In this document: positions 1-6,945 of the stretch, piece after piece
How the letters are laid out: every line of letters begins with the position of its first letter
How positions within the stretch are numbered: the stretch's first letter is position 1
Source: Pseudomonadota bacterium
GTDB lineage: Bacteria > Pseudomonadota > Gammaproteobacteria > Xanthomonadales > Rhodanobacteraceae
Reading direction: 5' to 3'
DNA length: 6,945 bases
NCBI GenBank assembly: GCA_021783385.1
Contig: JAJXTX010000138.1
Span: 1 to 6,945, forward strand
The notes under the pieces: model-generated
The model's input: the letters and a program-made list of their open reading frames with translations, nothing else
Database searches by the model: none
Told to the model about the DNA's origin: nothing
Program-made: the position numbers and the translations under genes

Positions 1-2643
1 GCGGCGCAGAAGCAGCGCCATGGCGGCGCCGTCGCCGCGCCGATGAGCGACGAGCACGCGCGCAAGCAGGCCGGGGTGTTGCGCCTGCTGACCGCCTACC
101 GCTCGCGCGGGCATCTGGCGGCCGACCTCGATCCGCTCGGGCTGGCGCAGAAGATGGCCGCACCGGATCTCGGGCTGGCCTTCCACGGCCTGGACGAGGC
201 CGACCTCGACACCGAATTCGACTGCGGCACCTACGCCGGCGGCGGCCAGCGGATGAAGCTGCGCGAACTGCTGGCGCGGCTGAAGCAGGTCTACACCGGC
301 ACCATCGGTGCCGAGTTCATGTACATCAGCAACCATGAGCAGCGCAGCTGGATCTACACCCGGCTGGAGCAGGCCAACGGCGATGCCGGACTCGACCAGG
401 CCGAGAAGCGGCAGGTGCTGGCCGCGCTGACCGCCACCGAAGGCCTGGAGCGCTACCTGCACACCAAGTACGTGGGCCAGAAGCGCTTCTCGCTGGAAGG
501 CGGCGACAGCCTGATCCCGATGGTCGACGACATCGTGCGCGCGGCCGGCGACAACGGCATCAAGGAACTGGTGATCGGCATGGCCCATCGCGGCCGCCTC
601 AACGTGCTGGTCAACATCCTGGGCAAGCCACCGAAGACCCTGTTCGAGGAGTTCGAGGGCAAGTTCGAGCACCCGGACGACCCGGCCTACTCGGGTGACG
701 TGAAGTACCACATGGGCTTCTCGGCTGACCTCAAGACGCCCAAGGGCGGCGTGCACGTCGCGCTGGCGTTCAACCCCTCGCACCTGGAGATCGTCAATCC
801 GGTGGTGGCCGGCTCGGTGCACGCGCGCCAGCTGCGCCGCCGCGACACCGGGCACCAGCAGTCGATCGCGGTGCTGATCCACGGCGACGCGGCGCTCGCC
901 GGCCAGGGCGTGAACATGGAGCTGTTCAACATGTCGCAGGCCCGCGGTTTCAGGATCGGCGGCAGCATGCACATCGTGGTGAACAACCAGGTCGGCTTCA
1001 CCACGTCCAACCCGCAGGACGCGCGCTCCACCATGTACTGCACCGACCTGGCCAAGATGGTCAACGCGCCGGTGTTCCACGTGAACGGCGACGACCCGGA
1101 AGCGGTGATCGAGGTCACCCGGCTCGCCTACGCCTTCCGCAAGCAGTTCCGCAAGGACGTGGTGATCGACCTGGTCTGCTACCGCCGCCACGGCCACAAC
1201 GAGGCCGACGAACCGGCCGCCACGCAACCGCTGATGTACCAGATCATCCGCAAGCGCCCGACCACACGCGATCTCTACGCCCAGCAGCTGCAGAAGCAGG
1301 GCGTGCTGGCCGAGGGCGACGCGCAGAAGCAGCTGGACGCCTATCGCGAGCGGCTGGAGGCTGGCGCGCCGTTGGCCGCGTTCGAGGCCAACCCGGTGCG
1401 CGACCTGGAAATCGACTGGTCGCGCTTCTACAACAACAAGCTGTCCACGCCAGTCGACACCGCGCTGCCGAAGCAGAAGCTGATCGAGCTGGCAAGCCGC
1501 ATCCTGGACCTGCCGAAGGACCTCACCCTGCAGCCGCGCGTGGGCAAGATCTACGACGACCGCCGCAAGATGGCCGCCGGCGAGCTGCCGGGCGACTGGG
1601 GCTTCGCCGAGAACCTCGCCTACGCCAGCCTGATCGACGCCGGCCACAACCTGCGCCTGGTCGGCCAGGATTCGGGCCGCGGCACCTTCTTCCACCGCCA
1701 TGCGGTGCTGCACGACCAGACCGACGGCCACACCTACATGCCGCTGGCCACGGTGCGCGACGGTGCCAGCGTCGAGGTGATCGACTCGCTGCTGAGCGAG
1801 GAGGCGGTGATGGCGTTCGAGTACGGCCATGCCACCACCGATCCGGACATCCTGCACATCTGGGAAGCGCAGTTCGGCGACTTCGCCAACGGCGCGCAGG
1901 TGGTGATCGACCAGTTCATCAGCTCCGGCGAGTCGAAGTGGAACCGGCTGTGCGGGCTGGTGCTGCTGCTGCCGCACGGCTACGAAGGCCAGGGCCCGGA
2001 GCATTCCTCGGCGCGGCTGGAGCGCTTCCTGCAGCTGTGCGCGATGGACAATATGCAGGTGTGCGTGCCGACCACGCCGGCGCAGGATTTCCACATGATC
2101 CGCCGGCAGATGTTGCGCCCGGTGCGCAAGCCGCTGATCGTGATGACGCCGAAGTCGCTGCTGCGCCACAAGCTGGCCGTGTCCACGCTGGACGAGCTGG
2201 CCAGCGGCAGCTTCCAGCTGGTGATCGGCGAGCACCGCGCGCTGGCGGCGAAGAAGGTCAAGCGCGTGGTGCTGTGCGCCGGCAAGGTCTATTACGACCT
2301 GCTGGAGGAGGCCGACAAGCGCGGGCTGGGCGAGGTGGCGATCGTGCGCGTGGAGCAGCTGTATCCGTTCCCGCGCACCGAAGTGAGCGCCGAGCTGGAC
2401 AAATATCCTGCGGCGCGGGAGGTCATCTGGTGTCAGGAGGAGCCGATGAACCAGGGCGCCTGGTTCCAGATCCGGCATCATCTGCAGGCCTGTATCGGCA
2501 GCCGGCACAGCCTGTCCTATGCCGGCCGCGCGCGCTCGGCGGCGCCCGCCGCCGGGCACCTCAATTCCCACGTGGCCGAGCAGGCCGCCCTCGTCGAGCA
2601 GGCGCTGGCAGCGCCGATCGGCACCGATCACTCCGCGGAGTAA
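1..2643 (+). CDS. sucA: 2-oxoglutarate dehydrogenase E1 component (5' partial)
   Basis: This is the thiamine-diphosphate-dependent E1 of the 2-oxoglutarate dehydrogenase complex in the cytoplasmic TCA cycle. It decarboxylates 2-oxoglutarate and transfers the succinyl group to the E2 lipoyl arm. The frame is open from base 1, and 880 residues are visible against about 933 in E. coli SucA. The conserved AYRSRGHLAADLDPLGL block lies near visible residue 30 but near residue 98 in E. coli, so about 65 N-terminal residues are off the edge and the ATG at 43 is internal. Visible family motifs are IGAEFMYI (about 310-333), HRGRLN (from 586), NPSHLEIV (from 772), the ThDP/Mg site from GDA at 883 to NN at 982-987, and HGYEGQGPEHSSAR (1975-2016) in the transketolase-like pyrimidine domain. 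The reading frame is intact to TAA, with sucB six bases downstream. Family identification is essentially certain; the true start cannot be seen. Confidence 0.97.
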   Translation, partial: AAQKQRHGGAVAAPMSDEHARKQAGVLRLLTAYRSRGHLAADLDPLGLAQKMAAPDLGLAFHGLDEADLDTEFDCGTYAGGGQRMKLRELLARLKQVYTGTIGAEFMYISNHEQRSWIYTRLEQANGDAGLDQAEKRQVLAALTATEGLERYLHTKYVGQKRFSLEGGDSLIPMVDDIVRAAGDNGIKELVIGMAHRGRLNVLVNILGKPPKTLFEEFEGKFEHPDDPAYSGDVKYHMGFSADLKTPKGGVHVALAFNPSHLEIVNPVVAGSVHARQLRRRDTGHQQSIAVLIHGDAALAGQGVNMELFNMSQARGFRIGGSMHIVVNNQVGFTTSNPQDARSTMYCTDLAKMVNAPVFHVNGDDPEAVIEVTRLAYAFRKQFRKDVVIDLVCYRRHGHNEADEPAATQPLMYQIIRKRPTTRDLYAQQLQKQGVLAEGDAQKQLDAYRERLEAGAPLAAFEANPVRDLEIDWSRFYNNKLSTPVDTALPKQKLIELASRILDLPKDLTLQPRVGKIYDDRRKMAAGELPGDWGFAENLAYASLIDAGHNLRLVGQDSGRGTFFHRHAVLHDQTDGHTYMPLATVRDGASVEVIDSLLSEEAVMAFEYGHATTDPDILHIWEAQFGDFANGAQVVIDQFISSGESKWNRLCGLVLLLPHGYEGQGPEHSSARLERFLQLCAMDNMQVCVPTTPAQDFHMIRRQMLRPVRKPLIVMTPKSLLRHKLAVSTLDELASGSFQLVIGEHRALAAKKVKRVVLCAGKVYYDLLEEADKRGLGEVAIVRVEQLYPFPRTEVSAELDKYPAAREVIWCQEEPMNQGAWFQIRHHLQACIGSRHSLSYAGRARSAAPAAGHLNSHVAEQAALVEQALAAPIGTDHSAE
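2637..2640 (+). promoter_or_regulatory. Shine-Dalgarno site of sucB
   Basis: GGAG lies nine bases before the sucB ATG and sits within the last codons of sucA, just before its TAA. This supports the start at 2650 and suggests translational linkage of E1 and E2. Confidence 0.6.
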
Positions 2644-2649
2644 TACCCG

Positions 2650-3858
2650 ATGTCCATCGAAGTCAAAGTCCCCGTGCTGCCCGAGTCGGTCTCCGACGCC
2701 ACCATCGCCACCTGGCACAAGCAGGCCGGCGACGCGGTAAGGCGCGACGAGAACCTGGTCGACCTGGAAACCGACAAGGTGGTGCTGGAAGTGCCTTCGC
2801 CGGTCGACGGCGTGCTGAAGGAAATCCGCCACCAGGTCGGCGACACGGTGAACAGCGAGCAGATCATTGCGATCATCGAGGCAGGCGCCACCGCCGCGGC
2901 TCCGGCTGCCGCCCCAGTCGCTGCGGAAGCAGCACCGAAGGCGGCCGCCGTAACAGCCGTGGCTGCGCCCAAGCCGGCAGGCAAGGGCATGCAAGACCTG
3001 TCTCCGGCCGGTCTGCGCGTGGCTACCGAGCAGAAGATCGACCCGTCCGGCGTGGCCGGTACCGGTCGCGACGGCCGCGTCACCAAGGAAGACCTGGTCA
3101 ATTACAGCAAGGCCGCGCCGGCCGCTGCAGCACCGGTCGCCCGGCCCACGCCGGGCGCGCGGCCGGAAGAGCGCGTCCCGATGACCCGCATGCGCGCGAA
3201 GATCGCCGAGCGCCTGATGCAGTCGAAGAACTCGATCGCCATGCTCACCTCGTTCAACGAAGTGAACCTGGCCGAGGTGGTGAAGATGCGCAAGTCGCTG
3301 GGCGAACCATTCCAGAAGTCGCACGGCGTGAAACTCGGCTTCATGAGCTTCTTCGTCAAGGCTACCGCCGAGGCGCTCAAGCGCCATCCGGTGGTCAACG
3401 CCTCGGTCGACGGCAACGACGTGATCTACCACGGCTATCAGGACATCTCGATTGCGGTGTCCACCGACAAGGGCCTGGTGACACCGGTGCTGCGCAACGT
3501 GCAGGACATGAGCTTCGCCGACATCGAACAGGGCATTGCCGACTACGCGAAGAAGGCGCGCGATGGCAAGCTGTCACTGGACGACCTGCAGGGCGGCACC
3601 TTCACCATCACCAACGGCGGCACGTTCGGCTCGCTGCTCTCCACCCCGATCGTCAACCCGCCGCAAAGCGCGATCCTGGGCATGCACACGATCAAGGAAC
3701 GCGCCATCGTCGAGAACGGCCAGGTGATCGCCGCGCCGATGATGTACATCGCGATCTCCTATGACCACCGCATCATCGACGGCAAGGACGCGGTGCTGTT
3801 CCTGGTCGATATCAAGGATCAGCTGGAGAATCCGCAGCGCATGCTTCTCGGCATTTGA
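2650..3858 (+). CDS. sucB: Dihydrolipoyllysine-residue succinyltransferase, E2 of 2-oxoglutarate dehydrogenase
   Basis: This is the E2 core of the complex; it accepts the succinyl group from E1 on a lipoyl-lysine and transfers it to CoA. The 402 residues (E. coli SucB is about 405) show the usual order. A single lipoyl domain (1-77) carries the lipoylated lysine in ETDKV at K43. A flexible Ala/Pro linker (about 78-112) follows, then the peripheral-subunit-binding domain (about 116-150), a second short Ala/Pro linker (about 155-172) and the catalytic acyltransferase domain (about 176-402). The active-site signature DHRIIDG places the catalytic His at 373 and Asp at 377. The ATG is preceded by GGAG at a spacing of nine bases. 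SucB rather than pyruvate-dehydrogenase E2 is supported by the single lipoyl domain, the N-terminus [14 protein letters not shown] and the position behind sucA. The TGA stop lies inside a perfect inverted repeat. Confidence 0.97.
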   Translation: MSIEVKVPVLPESVSDATIATWHKQAGDAVRRDENLVDLETDKVVLEVPSPVDGVLKEIRHQVGDTVNSEQIIAIIEAGATAAAPAAAPVAAEAAPKAAAVTAVAAPKPAGKGMQDLSPAGLRVATEQKIDPSGVAGTGRDGRVTKEDLVNYSKAAPAAAAPVARPTPGARPEERVPMTRMRAKIAERLMQSKNSIAMLTSFNEVNLAEVVKMRKSLGEPFQKSHGVKLGFMSFFVKATAEALKRHPVVNASVDGNDVIYHGYQDISIAVSTDKGLVTPVLRNVQDMSFADIEQGIADYAKKARDGKLSLDDLQGGTFTITNGGTFGSLLSTPIVNPPQSAILGMHTIKERAIVENGQVIAAPMMYIAISYDHRIIDGKDAVLFLVDIKDQLENPQRMLLGI

Positions 3859-3879
3859 GCGTCCCCGCTCAAATGCTGA
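3848..3879 (+). repeat. Inverted repeat (hairpin) spanning the sucB stop codon
   Basis: GCATTTGAGC (3851-3860) is perfectly complementary to GCTCAAATGC (3867-3876). The stem extends outward through a G-U, a C-G and a U-A pair, and inward through a G-C pair (3861/3866), giving about 14 pairs with a TCCC loop. The sucB TGA (3856-3858) is within the left arm. No T-run follows on either strand, so it is not a standard intrinsic terminator. A role in mRNA 3'-end protection, RNase processing or partial attenuation between sucB and lpdA is inference. Confidence 0.75.
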
Positions 3880-3891
3880 ACAGGTAACGGC

Positions 3892-3953
3892 GTTCTGGTG
3901 CCCACAAGAGCCTGAAGCTGCAACCTTGCCGGTTGCCTTCAGTGCACCAGAGC
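3892..3953 (+). repeat. Long nested inverted repeat in the sucB-lpdA gap
   Basis: Three stems nest in one structure. The outer arms TCTGGTGC (3894-3901) and GCACCAGA (3944-3951) extend by two pairs, one of them G-U. The middle arms are CTGAAG (3912-3917) and CTTCAG (3937-3942). The inner arms are GCAACC (3920-3925) and GGTTGC (3931-3936) around the loop TTGCC. That makes about 22 pairs, interrupted by a ten-base left bulge (3902-3911), opposed by one base at 3943, and a two-base left bulge (3918-3919). The downstream sequence is C-rich, without a T-run, so a rho-independent terminator is unlikely. It could be a REP-like palindrome, an mRNA-stabilising element or a regulatory leader of lpdA; sequence alone does not decide. 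Confidence 0.7.
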
Positions 3954-3982
3954 CCCTCCTCCGCTCCATCCGCGAACCATGA

Positions 3983-5446
<1,464 letters not shown>

Positions 5447-5457
5447 GCGGCCGGCCG

Positions 5458-6054
5458 GTGTCCCAACCCAGCGCCCTCTGCGTCTACTGCGGCTCCAGCC
5501 GCGGCAGCCATGCGCAGTACGCCGACCAGGCGCGTGAGTTCGGCGCCGAGATGGCGCGTCGCGGCATCGCACTCGTCTACGGCGGCGGCAACGTGGGCCT
5601 GATGGGCACGCTGGCCGACGCCGTGCTGGCCGAGGGCGGCCGCGTCACCGGGGTGATCCCGCGCCAGCTGGTCGAACGCGAGGTGGCGCATCCGGGACTC
5701 AGCGAACTGGTGGTGGTGGAAACCATGCATCAGCGCAAGACGCGCATGTACGAGCTGTCCGAGGCGTTCGTCGCGCTGCCCGGCGGTTTCGGTACGCTGG
5801 ACGAGATGTTCGAGATGCTGACCTGGGCGCAGCTCGGCCTGCACAGCTACCCGTGCGCCTTTCTCGACGTGCGCGACTACTACGGCCCGCTGCGCGCGAT
5901 GATGGACCGGATGGTCACCGAGGGCTTCGTACCGGCACGCCGGCGCGACAGCGTGTGGTTTGGCGACTCGATGAGCGCCCTGTTCGACTGGATCGGGCAT
6001 CGCGACGGCAGCGCCACGGCCGCCGTGATCGACTCCTCCAGCATTCAAGCCTGA
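5458..6054 (+). CDS. LOG-family (TIGR00730) Rossmann-fold protein, putative nucleoside-5'-monophosphate phosphoribohydrolase
   Basis: The 198-residue product belongs to the LOG / lysine-decarboxylase-like family. Characterised members cleave the N-glycosidic bond of nucleoside 5'-monophosphates, releasing base and ribose 5-phosphate; in plants this activates cytokinins. The usual substrate in bacteria is often unknown. Visible signatures are the N-terminal LCVYCGSSRGS, GGGNVGLMG (42-50), MHQRK (90-94) and the phosphate/ribose-binding PGGFGTLDE (108-116), which includes the conserved Arg93 and Glu116. No lysine decarboxylase activity should be assumed despite older annotations. No ATG is near. 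I chose GTG 5458 because it gives the usual short lead into the first beta strand. An in-frame TTG at 5443, overlapping the lpdA TGA and preceded by AAGG, is a plausible alternative that adds five residues. The tight junction with lpdA implies cotranscription; a functional link to the TCA cycle is unproven. Confidence 0.9.
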   Translation: MSQPSALCVYCGSSRGSHAQYADQAREFGAEMARRGIALVYGGGNVGLMGTLADAVLAEGGRVTGVIPRQLVEREVAHPGLSELVVVETMHQRKTRMYELSEAFVALPGGFGTLDEMFEMLTWAQLGLHSYPCAFLDVRDYYGPLRAMMDRMVTEGFVPARRRDSVWFGDSMSALFDWIGHRDGSATAAVIDSSSIQA

Positions 6055-6060
6055 GCCAGC

Positions 6061-6064
6061 GGAG
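6061..6064 (+). promoter_or_regulatory. Shine-Dalgarno site of the acuI/yhdH-like gene
   Basis: GGAG lies six bases before the ATG at 6071 in the 16-base gap after the LOG-family gene. It supports that start and read-through transcription from upstream. Confidence 0.6.
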
Positions 6065-6070
6065 ACCGAC

Positions 6071-6945
6071 ATGACTACCTTGCGCGCCTTCCGTATCCAC
6101 CACGACGATGCCGGCCACCGCGCCGGCGTCGAGCAGGTCAGTGCCGATGCGCTGAGCCCCGGCGAAGTGCTGGTGGCGGTGGCGTATTCCTCGGTCAACT
6201 ACAAGGATGCGCTGGCCGGCACCGGCAAGGGCCGCATCCTGCGCAGTTACCCGCTCAACGGTGGCATCGACGCGGCCGGCCACGTGCTCGCCTCGACCGA
6301 TCCGGCCTTCCGCGAGGGCGACGCCGTGCTGTGCACCGGCAGCGGGCTGTCCGAAACCCGCGACGGCGGCTATGCGCAGCTCATCCGCCTGCCCGCGCGC
6401 TGGACGATTCCGCTACCGGCCGGCCTCAGCCTGCGCGAGAGCATGATCATCGGCACCGCCGGCTTCACCGCCGCGCTGGCGCTCAAGCGCATGCAGGACA
6501 ACCGGCAGACGCCCGCGCTCGGCCCGGTCGCGGTGACCGGCGCCAGCGGCGGCGTCGGCATGCTGGCGATCGACATCTTCAGCCGCGCCGGCTACCAGGT
6601 GCACGCGATCAGCGGCAAGGCCGATCACTTCGGTTTCCTGCAGCGGCTGGGCGCGACCGAATGCATCGATCGCCAGCAGTTGCTCTTCAACGGCAAGCCG
6701 CTGGATACGGTGCACTTCGGCGGCGCGCTCGACAACGTCGGTGGCAGCATGCTGAGCGGCCTGCTGCCCTTGATCGCTCCGTTCGGCAACGTGGCCCTCT
6801 GCGGCAATGCCGGCGGCGTGGCATTCGACAGCACGGTGATGCCGTTCATCATTCGCGGTGCCAGCCTGCTCGGCATCGCCTCCGCCGGCACCGCGCGCGA
6901 TATCCGCGACGAGGTCTGGCAGCACCTGGCCAGCGACTGGAAGCC
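6071..6945 (+). CDS. acuI: AcuI/YhdH-family NADPH-dependent quinone / acryloyl-CoA reductase (3' partial)
   Basis: This is a zinc-free medium-chain dehydrogenase/reductase of the YhdH/AcuI subfamily. Characterised members reduce acryloyl-CoA to propionyl-CoA with NADPH, and others are annotated only as quinone oxidoreductases. The frame stays open to the right edge: 291 full codons are present of about 325 typical, so some 35 C-terminal residues are missing. Subfamily markers in order are SSVNYKDALAGTGKGRI (from about residue 40, NYKDA at 43-47), GIDAAG, MIIGTAGFTAAL, the nucleotide-binding TGASGGVG (156-163), GALDNVGG and STVMPFIIRG (about 254-263). The loop usually reading PGID is GGID here. 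GGAG precedes the ATG at a good distance, and only 16 bases separate it from the LOG-family stop. The family call is strong; the substrate is not fixed by sequence, so the symbol reflects homology only. Confidence 0.88.
   Translation, partial: MTTLRAFRIHHDDAGHRAGVEQVSADALSPGEVLVAVAYSSVNYKDALAGTGKGRILRSYPLNGGIDAAGHVLASTDPAFREGDAVLCTGSGLSETRDGGYAQLIRLPARWTIPLPAGLSLRESMIIGTAGFTAALALKRMQDNRQTPALGPVAVTGASGGVGMLAIDIFSRAGYQVHAISGKADHFGFLQRLGATECIDRQQLLFNGKPLDTVHFGGALDNVGGSMLSGLLPLIAPFGNVALCGNAGGVAFDSTVMPFIIRGASLLGIASAGTARDIRDEVWQHLASDWK

Noticed and set aside
43..2643. ATG at 43 as the sucA start
   Set aside because: The frame is open back to base 1, and E. coli SucA has about 65 further N-terminal residues, so this is an internal Met.
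2890..3170. Ala/Pro-rich repetitive stretches in sucB as inserted repeats
   Set aside because: These are the normal flexible linkers between the lipoyl, binding and catalytic domains of E2 proteins.
1938..3764. 608-residue plus-strand frame overlapping sucA and sucB
   Set aside because: It is an out-of-frame, Arg/Gly/Ala-rich shadow crossing two well-supported genes.
3848..3960. Rho-independent terminator after sucB
   Set aside because: Both hairpins lack a following T-run on either strand; the downstream sequences are ACAGGTAACGG and C-rich CCCCTCCTCC.
5458..6054. Lysine decarboxylase
   Set aside because: The PGGFGTLDE motif and length are those of LOG-type phosphoribohydrolases; the lysine decarboxylase label is a historical misannotation.

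Overview
The window is a high-GC (about two thirds G+C by eye), gene-dense bacterial segment with five protein genes, all on the + strand. Protein sequences resemble Gammaproteobacteria, and the combination of gene order and GC content suggests the Xanthomonadales (Rhodanobacter/Dyella-like). The taxonomic placement is inference from remembered homologues, not from a search.

Layout: bases 1-2643 hold most of sucA (2-oxoglutarate dehydrogenase E1; its first ~65 residues lie off the left edge). Six bases later comes sucB (E2, 2650-3858). A 148-base gap follows, the only sizeable non-coding stretch, and it holds two strong inverted repeats. Next is lpdA (E3, 4007-5446), then a LOG-type nucleotide phosphoribohydrolase-family gene starting at or within 12 bases of the lpdA stop (to 6054). 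Last is an AcuI/YhdH-type NADPH-dependent quinone/acryloyl-CoA reductase (6071 to the right edge, cut off).

The first three genes encode all three enzymes of the 2-oxoglutarate dehydrogenase complex: E1 decarboxylates 2-oxoglutarate, E2 passes the succinyl group to CoA on its lipoyl arm, and E3 reoxidises the lipoyl arm and makes NADH. Tight spacing and the absence of any clear terminator suggest one transcript through all five genes. The hairpins between sucB and lpdA are the likeliest place for post-transcriptional adjustment of E3, which in many bacteria is shared with other complexes.

I found no mobile element, CRISPR array, RNA gene or evidence of a new defence or biosynthetic system. 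The window looks like core metabolism; the non-coding structure at the sucB-lpdA junction is its least explained part.
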